Assembly (NCBI RefSeq): GCF_014842875.1
Contig: NZ_JACYXZ010000001.1
Location: 248,001 to 312,000, forward strand
DNA from: Nocardioides donggukensis
GTDB lineage: Bacteria > Actinomycetota > Actinomycetes > Propionibacteriales > Nocardioidaceae
Direction: 5' to 3'
Length of the DNA stretch: 64,000 nucleotides
In this document: positions 24,364 through 34,416 of the stretch, one piece after another
Layout of the letters: each line of letters begins with the position of its first letter
How positions within the stretch are numbered: position 1 is the stretch's first letter
Notes under the pieces: generated by a model
Databases searched by the model: none
What the model saw: the letters and a program-made list of their open reading frames with translations, nothing else
Told to the model about the DNA's origin: nothing
Program-made: the position numbers and the translations under genes

Positions 24364-26082
24364 TCAGCGGGACAGCAGCGTCCGCACGCGCTCCGGGCCG
24401 AGGGCGAGCACCAGCGTCGGCAGCCGGGGGCCGCGGTCCTTGTCGACGAGCAGGTTGTAGAGCAGCCGGAAGAACGCCTTCTGGTCGGCCTTGACGGCCT
24501 CGGTCGGGGCGGCATCGACGTCGAGCCCGTGTGCCAGCTTCGGGACCCCGTAGACCACCGCGGTCACCGCCTCCAGGTCGGCCTCGGCCGGCAGGTTCGC
24601 CAGCAGGAGCTCCAGCCAGCGGGCCTCGGTGTCGGTGAGGGAGCCGAGCCGTGCCAGGTCGGGCGACTCGCGGACCACGGTCCGGTCCTCGGGGTCGACG
24701 AAGTCGGCGGTCCACGCCATCGCCCGCGACAGCCGCGGCTCGAGGTCGGCCACGGAGTCGTGGGCGTGGCCGACGTCGGAGACGATCCGGCTGATCTGGT
24801 CCGCCGAGCCTGCGGTGACGTCGGCGACCGAGGACAGCACCCGGAACGGCACGACGACCGGCGGGGTCGGCAGCCGCCCGGCCGCGGCGGTGCTCGCGGC
24901 CCGCTCGTAGGCGAGCACCTGCGGGTCCCGGCGGTCCGGGTCGCCGGCCTTCCGGCCGAGCGCGTCCCACTCGTCGTAGAGCCGCACCACCTCGGGCCCG
25001 AACTCGATGTTGAACGCCTGCTTCGGCTGCCGACGGACGTAGAGCCAGCGCAGGATCGGCGCCTCGAGGATCCGCAGCGCGTCGGCCGCGGTCGGCACCC
25101 CGCCCCGCGAGGAGGACATCTTCGCCATGCCCGCCACGCCGACGAACGCGTAGGCCACGAACGACGGGGCCCGTCCGCCGTAGATCTCCTTCACGATCTC
25201 CTTGCCGACGGTGTACGACGACCCGGGGGTCGCGTGGTCCAGCCCGCCGGGCTCGAAGTCGACGCCCTCGAAGGCCCACCGCATCGGCCAGTCGACCTTC
25301 CACACCAGCTTGCCCTCGTCCTGCGTGGCCAGGTTCGTGGAGCCGGCGTACCCGCAGGAGGAGCAGCTGTAGGCCAGCTCGTGGGTCGCGTCGTCGTACG
25401 CCGTGGCGTCGGTCGTGTCGCGCCCGCACTCGCGGCAGTAGGGCTTGAAGGGGAACCGGGCCAGGTCGCCGGCACCGATGCCGGGCTGGTCGTCGGCGTC
25501 GGCGACAGAGTCGGCGAGCGCCGCGGCCTCCTCGTCGGAGGTGGGCGCCGGCGCTGCCTTGGTGCGGTAGCGGGCCAGGATCCGCTCGATGTCACCGCGG
25601 CGCTCGGCCGCGGTGAGGATCTGGGTGCGGTAGCGGCCGGCGCGGTACATCTCGGTCTGGCTGATCTCCTCCATCTCCACCCCGAGGGTGGCCAGGGAGT
25701 CGCGCAGCGGAGCCTTGAAGTGCTCGGCCCAGGAGTCGTGGCACTCCCACGGGTCGGGCACGGCCGAGAGCGGGCGGCCGATGTGCTGGGACCAGGCCGG
25801 GTCGACGCCGGCGGGCACCTTGCGGAACCGGTCGTAGTCGTCCCACGAGTGCAGGTGACGGGTGCGGAGGCCGCGCCGCCGCAGCTCCTCGGCGACGAAG
25901 TGGACGGTCAGGAACTCGCGCAGGTTGCCGAGATGGATCGGGCCGGACGGCGAGGCTCCGGAGGCGACCGTGACCGTGCCGCCGGCAGCGAGCGTCTCCT
26001 CGCCGCCGGCATGCCGGATCGCGTCGTCGGCGGCGCGGGTCACCCAGTCCACGGGGTCGCGGGGGTCTCCGCTGCGGGCCAT
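24364..26082 (-). CDS. lysS: class I lysyl-tRNA synthetase
   Basis: Charges tRNA-Lys; 572 residues. It has the class I signatures GPIHLGNLREF (HIGH-like, ~residue 45) and KMSSS (~residue 319), with no class II motifs. A zinc-binding insert carries CRECGRD and YSCSSCGYAG. Class I LysRS is usual in archaea and some bacteria, and it co-occurs with or replaces the class II enzyme in actinobacteria. GGAG lies before the ATG, and a -10-like TAGCGT (26128-26123, minus) gives a ~40-nt leader. Whether a class II lysS also exists elsewhere cannot be seen. Confidence 0.95.
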   Translation of the reverse strand: MARSGDPRDPVDWVTRAADDAIRHAGGEETLAAGGTVTVASGASPSGPIHLGNLREFLTVHFVAEELRRRGLRTRHLHSWDDYDRFRKVPAGVDPAWSQHIGRPLSAVPDPWECHDSWAEHFKAPLRDSLATLGVEMEEISQTEMYRAGRYRTQILTAAERRGDIERILARYRTKAAPAPTSDEEAAALADSVADADDQPGIGAGDLARFPFKPYCRECGRDTTDATAYDDATHELAYSCSSCGYAGSTNLATQDEGKLVWKVDWPMRWAFEGVDFEPGGLDHATPGSSYTVGKEIVKEIYGGRAPSFVAYAFVGVAGMAKMSSSRGGVPTAADALRILEAPILRWLYVRRQPKQAFNIEFGPEVVRLYDEWDALGRKAGDPDRRDPQVLAYERAASTAAAGRLPTPPVVVPFRVLSSVADVTAGSADQISRIVSDVGHAHDSVADLEPRLSRAMAWTADFVDPEDRTVVRESPDLARLGSLTDTEARWLELLLANLPAEADLEAVTAVVYGVPKLAHGLDVDAAPTEAVKADQKAFFRLLYNLLVDKDRGPRLPTLVLALGPERVRTLLSR

Positions 26083-26385
26083 GGGCTCACTCCTGCGTGC
26101 CGGAAGGGGGTGGGGGCGGCACACGCTACCGGAGCACGACGTCGAGGAACGCGGGCGGCTGACGTGCCGGAATGGTCCCCTGCTGCCATTCCGGCCCGCC
26201 AGCCTGCGGTCCGCCGGTCCTCCGCGGAGCCCCGAGAGCCGGTGCCCTGCGGTCGATCCCCCGACGCCTGCAGCCGAGATCGGGGTCAGACCCCTGACCT
26301 CGGCGGCGACCGGCGGGACACGATCATGGCACTGGCCTCTCCCTGCCACCTGGCTCCTGGCTGCCGCTGGCACTAACATGCCACC
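26083..26385. other. 303-bp divergent intergenic region
   Basis: Between lysS (minus) and an HTH regulator (plus). It holds the lysS leader and -10-like TAGCGT near 26123-26128, and TAACAT (26374-26379) 6 nt before the regulator. I see no gene, repeat or stable hairpin in the remainder. Confidence 0.6.
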
Positions 26386-27378
26386 ATGCCTCGCCGTGTC
26401 CCCACCTCCGTCGCGTCGGCTCTCGGGATCCCGCCGGATCTCGAACGTCTGTACGGCCAGCTCCTCGCGCTCAGCGGCGGTGAGGTGTCCACGGTCGCCT
26501 CGTCGCTGCTGCGGACCCCCGACCAGCTCATGAGCGAGGTCGAGACGTTCGTCCGGCACGGGGTGGTCCGGCTGGAGGGGGACCGGATCATCGTCCGCGA
26601 CCCCACGGAGGCGATCGCCGAGCTGCTCCGCGAGCAGGCCCACGCCACCAGCCAGGTGAAGACGATGCTGGAGGGGCTGGCGCGGGCGGTGCCGTTCCTG
26701 ACCGCCGCGGGCGTCGGCCCCGGCCCGGGCGAGGTCACCGAGCGCGGCCCCCTGGACGGGGAGCTGAGCTCGGGCGGGGACCCGCTCAGCCTGCTCACCG
26801 CCCTGATCTCCCAGAGCAAGGGCGACCTGCTCGGGCTGCGTCCCGACGTCTGGCGGATGCCCCGCGAGTCCGCGATGGCCCGGGTGATCGCCGCGGCGGT
26901 CGCCACCGGGCGGTCCTCGCGGGCCATCTACCCCGTGGTCGCGCTGACCGAGGCCCCCGACATGCTCCGCGCCCGCGCCGAGGCCGGCGAGCAGATCCGG
27001 ATCCTGCCGACGCTCCCGACCCGGCTCCTGGTCATCGGCGACACCCACGCGATCGTCCCCGAGCCGCTCGGCTTCGTCGACGAGCCCCGGATCCTGGTGC
27101 GTCAGCGGTCCATCGTCGAGGGGTTCACGCTGCTGTTCGAAGAGCTGTGGAACCGGGCCTCGCCGGTGCCGGAGCTGGACCGCGGCGAGGCCCGGCCGGA
27201 CCTGCGCCGGTTCCTCCTCCAGCAGCTCGCGGAGGGCGCGAACGACGAGCAGATCTCCCGCACCCTCGGCATCAGCCTGCGGACGGTGCGGCGCCGGGTG
27301 GCCGACGTGCTCATCGAGCTCGGTGCGGACACCCGCTTCCAGGCCGGTGTCGAGGCGGTACGCCGCGGCTGGATCTAG
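26386..27378 (+). CDS. TrmB/LuxR-like helix-turn-helix regulator
   Basis: A 330-residue regulator with two predicted DNA-binding regions. The N-terminal ~80 residues resemble a TrmB-like winged helix (LLRTPDQLMSEVETFVRHGV). The C-terminal ~60 residues form a LuxR-type helix-turn-helix (LAEGANDEQISRTLGISLRT). The middle (GIYPVV-like AIYPVVALTEAPD, LIVIGDTHAIVP-type strand pattern) resembles the PLD-like sensor of TrmB-family regulators. The target is unknown. TAACAT lies 6 nt before the ATG, so the message is probably leaderless. Confidence 0.85.
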   Translation: MPRRVPTSVASALGIPPDLERLYGQLLALSGGEVSTVASSLLRTPDQLMSEVETFVRHGVVRLEGDRIIVRDPTEAIAELLREQAHATSQVKTMLEGLARAVPFLTAAGVGPGPGEVTERGPLDGELSSGGDPLSLLTALISQSKGDLLGLRPDVWRMPRESAMARVIAAAVATGRSSRAIYPVVALTEAPDMLRARAEAGEQIRILPTLPTRLLVIGDTHAIVPEPLGFVDEPRILVRQRSIVEGFTLLFEELWNRASPVPELDRGEARPDLRRFLLQQLAEGANDEQISRTLGISLRTVRRRVADVLIELGADTRFQAGVEAVRRGWI

Positions 27379-27383
27379 CCGCG
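27364..27383. terminator. hairpin over the HTH-regulator stop codon
   Basis: CGCGGCT-GGATCT-AGCCGCG is a perfect 7-bp stem with a 6-nt loop and includes the TAG stop. A second perfect stem, GGGGCG (27391-27396) with CGCCCC (27415-27420), follows before the convergent kinase gene. There is no T-run. Confidence 0.45.
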
Positions 27384-27421
27384 AGAGAGAGGGGCGCCCT
27401 CGGCCGGGGACAACCGCCCCG

Positions 27422-28342
27422 TCAGCCCTGCGGCGGGAGGATCAGCGAGTACGCCGCGGGCTCGAGCCGCCAGGTGCGACGCCGCTCCGGCCCGTGCACC
27501 TCGCCGTCGGCACTGCACCAGAACTCCTCGCCGGTGATCGCCACCGTGCTGCCCTTGAGCTGGACCACGTCGTCCCGCTCGGGGTGCCGGCCGCGGCTCA
27601 GGTGGGCGACGTAGGCGAACTTCGCGAACGGCCCCACCGACCGCGAGATCATCACGTCGATCCGGCCGTCCTCGGTGTCCGCGTCCGGGTTCAGCTCGGT
27701 GCCGCCGCCGACCCGGGCGCCGTTGCCGAGCGCGACCATCAGCACCGGCCGGTCGAGGTCGTTGACCACGCGGCCGTCCACCTTCACCCGCAGCCGCACC
27801 GCCGGGGGGTGGGTGGCGGCGAGCAGCGCGCCGATGGGGTAGCCGAGCTTGCCGAGGTTGACCTTGCCGACGCCCACGGCGCCGAGCCGGTGCTTCCAGC
27901 GGTGGCCGCGGCGGCTGGCCTGGGCGCCGGCGCCGACGTGCACGTTGTTGACGACGATGTCGCCGAGCTCGTCGATGAGCAGGTCGACCGGGCGTGGCTC
28001 TCCGTGGAGCACCAGCTCGGCCGCCTCGACCACGTCGAGCGGGATGCCGTTGCCGCGGGCGAAGTCGTTGCCGGTGCCGACCGGCAGCAGCCCCAGCACC
28101 CGGTCGGCCAGCTCGTGCCGGCGGTGCAGCGCGGCCACCACGGCGTGCATGCTGCCGTCCCCTCCGGCGACCACGATCCGGCGGGATCCGGCCCGGTGCA
28201 GGACCCCGTCCAGCTCGCCCGGGTTCGAGGTGGCGGACACCTCGACGCTCGCGCTGCGGCGCAGGATGTCGAGCGCGCCCTCGAGGCGCTGCGCGTCGGC
28301 GGTTCCGGCGTCGCTGTTGGTGATCACGAGGAGGGGGTCCAC
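27422..28342 (-). CDS. diacylglycerol/sphingosine kinase-like lipid kinase
   Basis: A 306-residue DAGK-catalytic-domain protein that phosphorylates a lipid using ATP. The nucleotide-binding motif VVAGGDGSMHAVV lies near residue 58, followed by LPVGTGNDFARGNG near 88. The C-terminal beta-sandwich contains DTEDGRIDVMI and a final WCSADGEV strand. Diacylglycerol is the usual bacterial substrate, supporting phosphatidate recycling. The GTG at 28342 is chosen because TAGGGT (28356-28351, minus) lies 8 nt upstream. The gene is divergent from purA. Confidence 0.88.
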   Translation of the reverse strand: MDPLLVITNSDAGTADAQRLEGALDILRRSASVEVSATSNPGELDGVLHRAGSRRIVVAGGDGSMHAVVAALHRRHELADRVLGLLPVGTGNDFARGNGIPLDVVEAAELVLHGEPRPVDLLIDELGDIVVNNVHVGAGAQASRRGHRWKHRLGAVGVGKVNLGKLGYPIGALLAATHPPAVRLRVKVDGRVVNDLDRPVLMVALGNGARVGGGTELNPDADTEDGRIDVMISRSVGPFAKFAYVAHLSRGRHPERDDVVQLKGSTVAITGEEFWCSADGEVHGPERRRTWRLEPAAYSLILPPQG

Positions 28343-28369
28343 GGCAGGGAACCCTACCTGCGGATTTGG

Positions 28370-28430
28370 TAGCGTATGGCCGCAAGAGCCCCGCCCATGC
28401 CTTGCGCACCCGGACGGGGCTGTTTCTTTG
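28370..28430 (+). promoter_or_regulatory. purA leader: -10-like element, 21-codon uORF, U-tailed hairpin
   Basis: TAGCGT (28370-28375) directly precedes ATG 28376, which opens a 21-codon frame ending with TGA at 28439-28441, 3 nt before purA. Within it AGCCCCG (28387-28393) pairs with CGGGGCT (28415-28421), followed by GTTTCTTTG. This is the only T-rich hairpin tail I noticed in the window. It resembles an intrinsic terminator or attenuator in the leader of purA. Confidence 0.45.
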
Positions 28431-28444
28431 TGAAGGGATGACGC

Positions 28445-29737
<1,293 letters not shown>

Positions 29738-29746
29738 TCTCCTCGG

Positions 29747-29792
29747 ACCGAGTGCCCGGGTGGTGGCCTGGGCGAGCACCTGAGCACTCGAC
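29747..29792 (+). repeat. 46-bp hairpin repeat, copy 1
   Basis: Starts 9 nt after the purA stop. Two 17-nt arms (ACCGAGTGCCCGGGTGG and GCACCTGAGCACTCGAC) flank a 12-nt loop TGGCCTGGGCGA. Homologous copies at 51925 and 59831 have the same length, order and orientation and also directly follow plus-strand genes. It could be a 3' hairpin terminator or a REP-like element. Confidence 0.75.
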
Positions 29793-29797
29793 CCGCC

Positions 29798-29803
29798 TAG
29801 GCT
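29798..29803 (+). promoter_or_regulatory. -10-like TAGGCT before purD
   Basis: TAGGCT lies 8 nt before the GTG start of purD, with no Shine-Dalgarno sequence, so a leaderless start is likely. The same hexamer lies 6 nt before purC. Confidence 0.5.
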
Positions 29804-29811
29804 GGGCTCCC

Positions 29812-31071
29812 GTGAGGACACTCGTGATCGGCAGCGGCGGACGCGAGCACGCGCTCGCCAGGGCACTGGCACGCGACCCGGGCAGTCCCGAGGTGCACGC
29901 CGCACCCGGCAACCCCGGCATCGCCGGCGTCGCCACCCTCCACGACGTCGACCCGATGTCGGGGGAGGAGGTCGCCGCGCTGGCCACCCGGCTGGGCGCC
30001 GACCTCGTCGTCGTGGGCCCCGAGGCGCCCCTGGTCGCCGGGGTCGCCGACGCGGTCCGGGCGGCCGGGATCGCCTGCTTCGGTCCCTCGGCGGAGGCCG
30101 CCCGGCTCGAGGGCTCCAAGGCCTTCGCCAAGGAGGTCATGGCCGCCGCCGGGGTGCCGACCGCTCAGGCCCACGTGTGCCGGACGCCGGAGGAGGCCGC
30201 CACCGCCCTGGACGCCTTCGGCCCGCCGTACGTCGTCAAGGACGACGGTCTCGCCGCCGGCAAGGGCGTGGTCGTCACCGACGACCGGCAGGCCGCGCTC
30301 GACCACGCCGCGGCGTGCGACCGGGTCGTCGTCGAGGAGTTCCTCGACGGCCCGGAGGTCTCGCTGTTCGCACTCAGCGACGGCACGACGGTCCGTCCCC
30401 TGCTGCCGGCCCAGGACTTCAAGCGCATCGACGACGGCGACCGGGGACCGAACACCGGAGGGATGGGCGCCTACACCCCCCTGCCCTGGGCGCCGCCCGG
30501 CCTGGTCGAGGAGGTCCTCGACACCGTGCTCCAGCCGACCGTCGACGAGCTCGCGCGTCGGGGGACGCCGTTCCAAGGGCTGCTCTACGCGGGCCTGGCC
30601 CTCACCTCGCGCGGCACCCGGGTGATCGAGTTCAACGCCCGGTTCGGCGACCCCGAGACGCAACCGCTGCTGGCGCTGCTGGACAGCCCGTTGGGGCCGC
30701 TGCTCCACGCCGCCGCCACCGGCGGCCTCGGCGACGTCGAGCCGCCCCGCTGGAAGGACGGCGCCGCGGTCGCGGTCGTGCTGTCCAGCCGCGGCTACCC
30801 CGCCTCGTCGTCGAGCGGTGACCGGATCGTCGGCACCGAGACCCTCCTCGCGGACCCGGTCGTGCACGTCGTGCACGCCAGCACCGGGCGCGACGGGGAC
30901 GGTCACCTGGTCACCGCCGGCGGCCGGGTCCTCGCCGTGGTCGCCGTCGGCGCCGACGTCGCCGACGCCCGGGCCAAGGCCTACGAGGGGGTCGCTGCGA
31001 TCAGCTTCCCGGGCGCCCACCACCGCACCGACATCGCCCGCCGGGCGGCACACGAGGAGCTGCCACGATGA
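29812..31071 (+). CDS. purD: phosphoribosylamine-glycine ligase
   Basis: Second step of de novo purine synthesis, joining glycine to phosphoribosylamine with ATP; 419 residues, usual length. The start VRTLVIGSGGREHALARAL is the classic N-terminus. The ATP-grasp domain has YVVKDDGLAAGKGVVV near 141, QDFKRIDDGDRGPNTGGMGA near 202, and FNARFGDPETQ near 280. GTG 29812 is fixed by this N-terminus. It overlaps purB by ATGA. Confidence 0.98.
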   Translation: MRTLVIGSGGREHALARALARDPGSPEVHAAPGNPGIAGVATLHDVDPMSGEEVAALATRLGADLVVVGPEAPLVAGVADAVRAAGIACFGPSAEAARLEGSKAFAKEVMAAAGVPTAQAHVCRTPEEAATALDAFGPPYVVKDDGLAAGKGVVVTDDRQAALDHAAACDRVVVEEFLDGPEVSLFALSDGTTVRPLLPAQDFKRIDDGDRGPNTGGMGAYTPLPWAPPGLVEEVLDTVLQPTVDELARRGTPFQGLLYAGLALTSRGTRVIEFNARFGDPETQPLLALLDSPLGPLLHAAATGGLGDVEPPRWKDGAAVAVVLSSRGYPASSSSGDRIVGTETLLADPVVHVVHASTGRDGDGHLVTAGGRVLAVVAVGADVADARAKAYEGVAAISFPGAHHRTDIARRAAHEELPR

Positions 31072-32492
31072 CCGCCACCGTCCCCAACGTGCTCGCCACC
31101 CGGTACGCCGGAGCGGACCTCGCCGGCATCTGGTCCCCGGAGCACAAGATCGTGCTGGAGCGGCAGCTCTGGATCGCGGTCCTCGAGGCGCAGCGCGACC
31201 TCGGCGTGGCCGTCCCGGACGGTGTCGTCGAGGACTACCGCGCCGTGGTCGACCGGGTCGACCTGGACTCCATCGCCGCCCGGGAGCGAGTCACCCGGCA
31301 CGACGTGAAGGCGCGGATCGAGGAGTTCTGCGCGCTCGCCGGCCACGAGCACATCCACAAGGGCATGACCTCCCGCGACCTGACCGAGAATGTCGAGCAG
31401 CTCCAGGTGCGGGCCTCGCTCGAGCTGCTGCGGGACCGGGCGGTCGCCGCGCTCGCCCGGCTCGGCCGGCTCGCCGCCGAGCACGAGACCACGGTGATGG
31501 CCGGCCGCTCGCACAACGTCGCCGCCCAGGCGACCACCCTGGGCAAGCGGTTCGCCACGGTCGCGGACGAGATGCTGGTCGCGGTCGAGCGCGTCGAGGA
31601 GCTGCTGGCCCGCTACCCGCTGCGTGGCATCAAGGGCCCGGTCGGCACCTCCCAGGACATGCTCGACCTGCTCGACGGCGACGCCGACCGGCTGGCCGGG
31701 CTCGAGCGGCGGGTGGCCGCCCACCTCGGCTTCGAGCGGGTGCTGACCTCGGTCGGCCAGGTCTATCCCCGCTCCCTCGACTTCGACGTGGTCTCGGCGC
31801 TGGTCCAGCTCGCGGCGGCCCCCTCCAACCTGGCCACCACGATCCGGCTGATGGCCGGCATCGAGCTCGTCACCGAGGGCTTCCAGGAGGGCCAGGTCGG
31901 CTCCTCGGCGATGCCGCACAAGATGAACACCCGCTCCTGCGAACGCGTCAACGGCCTCGCGGTCGTGCTCCGCGGCCACCTGTCGATGGTCGGCGAGCTG
32001 GCCGGCGACCAGTGGAACGAGGGGGACGTGTCCTGCTCGGTGGTCCGCCGGGTGGCGCTGCCGGACGCCTTCTTCGCCGCCGACGGCCTGTTCCAGACCT
32101 TCCTCACCGTGCTGGACGAGTTCGGGGCGTTCCCCGCCGTCATCCAGCGCGAGCTGGACCGCTACCTGCCGTTCCTGGCCACCACCAAGGTGCTCATGGC
32201 CGCGGTCCGCAACGGCGTGGGCCGCGAGTCGGCGCACGAGGCCATCAAGGAGGCCGCGGTCGGGGTGGCGCTGGACATGCGCCAGGGCCAGACCGACAAC
32301 GACGTCTTCGCCCGGCTGGCCGCCGACGACCGGCTCGGGCTCACCGAGCGGCAGCTCGCCACGCTGGTCGCCGAGCCGATCACGTTCACCGGTGCCGCCG
32401 CCGACCAGGTGCAGGCCGTCGTACGCCGGGTGGACGAGCTGGCCGCCCGGCACCCGGAGGCGGCCGGCTACGTCCCCGGCGCCATCCTCTGA
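31068..32492 (+). CDS. purB: adenylosuccinate lyase
   Basis: Acts twice in purine synthesis, releasing fumarate from SAICAR and from adenylosuccinate; 474 residues. The superfamily signature loop GSSAMPHKMNTRSCE lies near residue 280, with the active-site His in HIHKGMTSRDLTEN near 96 and AGRSHNVAAQATT near 144. The ATGA overlap with purD shows translational coupling. It converges on an MFS gene with an 18-bp gap. Confidence 0.97.
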   Translation: MTATVPNVLATRYAGADLAGIWSPEHKIVLERQLWIAVLEAQRDLGVAVPDGVVEDYRAVVDRVDLDSIAARERVTRHDVKARIEEFCALAGHEHIHKGMTSRDLTENVEQLQVRASLELLRDRAVAALARLGRLAAEHETTVMAGRSHNVAAQATTLGKRFATVADEMLVAVERVEELLARYPLRGIKGPVGTSQDMLDLLDGDADRLAGLERRVAAHLGFERVLTSVGQVYPRSLDFDVVSALVQLAAAPSNLATTIRLMAGIELVTEGFQEGQVGSSAMPHKMNTRSCERVNGLAVVLRGHLSMVGELAGDQWNEGDVSCSVVRRVALPDAFFAADGLFQTFLTVLDEFGAFPAVIQRELDRYLPFLATTKVLMAAVRNGVGRESAHEAIKEAAVGVALDMRQGQTDNDVFARLAADDRLGLTERQLATLVAEPITFTGAAADQVQAVVRRVDELAARHPEAAGYVPGAIL

Positions 32493-32510
32493 GCCCGCCC
32501 TGAACCCGGC

Positions 32511-33992
32511 TCACGCCCCTCGGAGCGACGCCACCCGGTCGTCCTGACGACGCGAGCGGAGCGCCATCGCCAGCGCGACCAGCAGCACCAGCAGGGCCGC
32601 CACCAGGGTGGCCTGGAACGCCCGGGCCGGCTCGTCGACCTGTCCGAGGGTCAGCTGGTAGGTCGTCATCAGCAGGGCCGCGCCCAGGGCGGAGCCGATC
32701 CTCTGCCCCGTCTGGAGGGCCGCACCGGCGGCGCCGCCCATGCGGGTGGGGACCTGGTCGAGGCTCAGGGTGAAGTTCGGGGAGATCACGCCGCCGCCGC
32801 CGAGCCCGGCCAGCAGCAGGGTCGGGACCACGACCACCCACAGCCGGTCCGGATCGGCGTACGGCGTGAGCAGTGCCAGGCCGGCCACGCCGCTCATCAT
32901 CACCAGCAGCGCGATCACCGTGATCCGTCGGCCGATGCGGGAGACCAGCCGGCCGGCCAGCTGCGCGGTCAGGGCCGACCCGATCGCGAAGGGCATCGTC
33001 AGGAACCCGGCCGCCAGCGGGGAGTAGCCGAGCTCCTCCTGCACGAAGACCGACAGCACCAGGAAGATCCCGGTGAAGCCGGTGAAGTAGAGGGTGCCGA
33101 CCGCGATCCCGTTCGCGTAGCCGGGCACCCGACGCAGGAGGCCCACGTCGAGCAGCGGCGCCCGTCCCCGGGCGGCCACCCGTCGCTCCCACCGGACGAA
33201 GCCGACCAGCAGCAGCGGCGCCAGCACCAGCAGCAGGAGGGGCAGCCGGGCGCCGCCCTCCAGGCTGACCAGGGGGTAGAGGATCGCCAGCACCCCGAGC
33301 CCCAGCAGCGCCGCCCCGGGCAGGTCCAGCCCGCGCGCGGCCAGCCGGTCTCCGTCGCCGGCCGGCTTCGAGGGCACCAGCCGGATCACCGCGACGAGGG
33401 CGACCAGGCCGATCGGGACGTTGACCAGGAACAGCCAGCGCCAGCCGTTCTCCGGCCCGAGCAGCGCGATGATCCCGCCGCCGATCAGCGGACCGGCGGC
33501 CGAGGACACCGACACGGTGAGCCCGAACAGCCCGAACGCCCGTCCGCGCTCGGGTCCCCGGAACAGGTCCTGGATCAGCCCGGAGTTCTGCGGCGTCAGG
33601 AGGCCCGCCGCGGCCCCCTGCAGCAGCCGAGCCGCGATCACCAGCCCGGCGGTGGGTGCCAGCCCGACCCCGGCGCTGGCGACCACGAAGCCGACCAGGC
33701 CGACCACCATCAGCCGGCGTCGGCCGTACGCGTCCCCGAGCCGGCCGCCGGTGACCAGGGTCAGGCCGAACGCCAGCGCGTAGCCCGAGACGATCCACTG
33801 CACGGTGCCCGCCGAGGTGTCCAGGCCGGCCCGGATCGAGGGAATCGCGACGTTGACGATCGTGACGTCGAGCAGCGACATGAAGCCGATGACCAGGGAG
33901 ACACCGAGGATCCGCCACCGACGCGGGTCGGGCCGGTGCTCGTCGGTGCTGTCGGGGCCCGCCGAGGAGCGGGCCGCGGTGTCGTCGGTCAC
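32511..33992 (-). CDS. MFS transporter, EmrB/QacA (DHA2) family
   Basis: Proton-driven exporter of about 493 residues with 14 predicted transmembrane helices, the DHA2 layout. Motif A (GGRLGDAYGRRRLM) follows helix 2 near residue 85, and motif C-type glycines (SSAAGPLIGGGII) lie in helix 5. The family exports drugs and dyes; the natural substrate is unknown. The start is uncertain. GTG 33992 has GATGCT 6 nt upstream on the minus strand. ATG 34028 would run into the promoter of the divergent acylphosphatase gene. Confidence 0.9.
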   Translation of the reverse strand: MTDDTAARSSAGPDSTDEHRPDPRRWRILGVSLVIGFMSLLDVTIVNVAIPSIRAGLDTSAGTVQWIVSGYALAFGLTLVTGGRLGDAYGRRRLMVVGLVGFVVASAGVGLAPTAGLVIAARLLQGAAAGLLTPQNSGLIQDLFRGPERGRAFGLFGLTVSVSSAAGPLIGGGIIALLGPENGWRWLFLVNVPIGLVALVAVIRLVPSKPAGDGDRLAARGLDLPGAALLGLGVLAILYPLVSLEGGARLPLLLLVLAPLLLVGFVRWERRVAARGRAPLLDVGLLRRVPGYANGIAVGTLYFTGFTGIFLVLSVFVQEELGYSPLAAGFLTMPFAIGSALTAQLAGRLVSRIGRRITVIALLVMMSGVAGLALLTPYADPDRLWVVVVPTLLLAGLGGGGVISPNFTLSLDQVPTRMGGAAGAALQTGQRIGSALGAALLMTTYQLTLGQVDEPARAFQATLVAALLVLLVALAMALRSRRQDDRVASLRGA

Positions 33993-34037
33993 CGCCCCAG
34001 CATCCCCGACGGCGGAAACCTGGGCCATCATGGTCGG

Positions 34038-34304
34038 GTGGCGGTCGAGGTCGGTGTCGAGGGTCGGGTGCAGGGCGTGGCGTTCCGGGCCTACACCCAG
34101 GAGGAGGCCGAGCGGCTGGGGGTGTCCGGCTGGGTGCGCAACGAGCCGGACGGGAGCGTGCTGGTCCACGCGGAGGGTCCGGAGGAGAAGGTCGAGGCGC
34201 TCGCCGCGTGGTGCCGGCACGGGCCGTCGTACGCACGGGTGGACCGGGTCAGCGTCCGCGAGGTCCCCGACCGCGGTGAGACCGGCTTCCGGATCCGCGG
34301 CTGA
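34038..34304 (+). CDS. acyP: acylphosphatase
   Basis: An 88-residue enzyme that hydrolyses carboxyl-phosphate bonds. The signature GRVQGVAFRAYTQEEAERLG carries the catalytic Arg, and GWVRNEPDGSVLVHAEG carries the Asn. The length is normal. GTG 34038 is chosen because the family starts 8-10 residues before the GRVQGV motif; CATCAT lies 6 nt upstream. It is divergent from the MFS exporter and followed by 112 bp of GC-rich sequence without recognisable elements. Confidence 0.93.
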   Translation: MAVEVGVEGRVQGVAFRAYTQEEAERLGVSGWVRNEPDGSVLVHAEGPEEKVEALAAWCRHGPSYARVDRVSVREVPDRGETGFRIRG

Positions 34305-34416
34305 GCCGGAAGGATCTGCCCGGTCCGGGGGGTTCCACGCCCGGTGGCCCGACCGGGCCCAGCCGGCCCGGCGACCGCCGGCCGCCGGCCAGCGACGGTA
34401 GAGGAGGAGCGGCGCC

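Noticed and set aside
28370..28430. Purine riboswitch before purA
   Set aside because: The conserved purine-aptamer core is not present. Only a simple stem with a T-rich tail can be seen.
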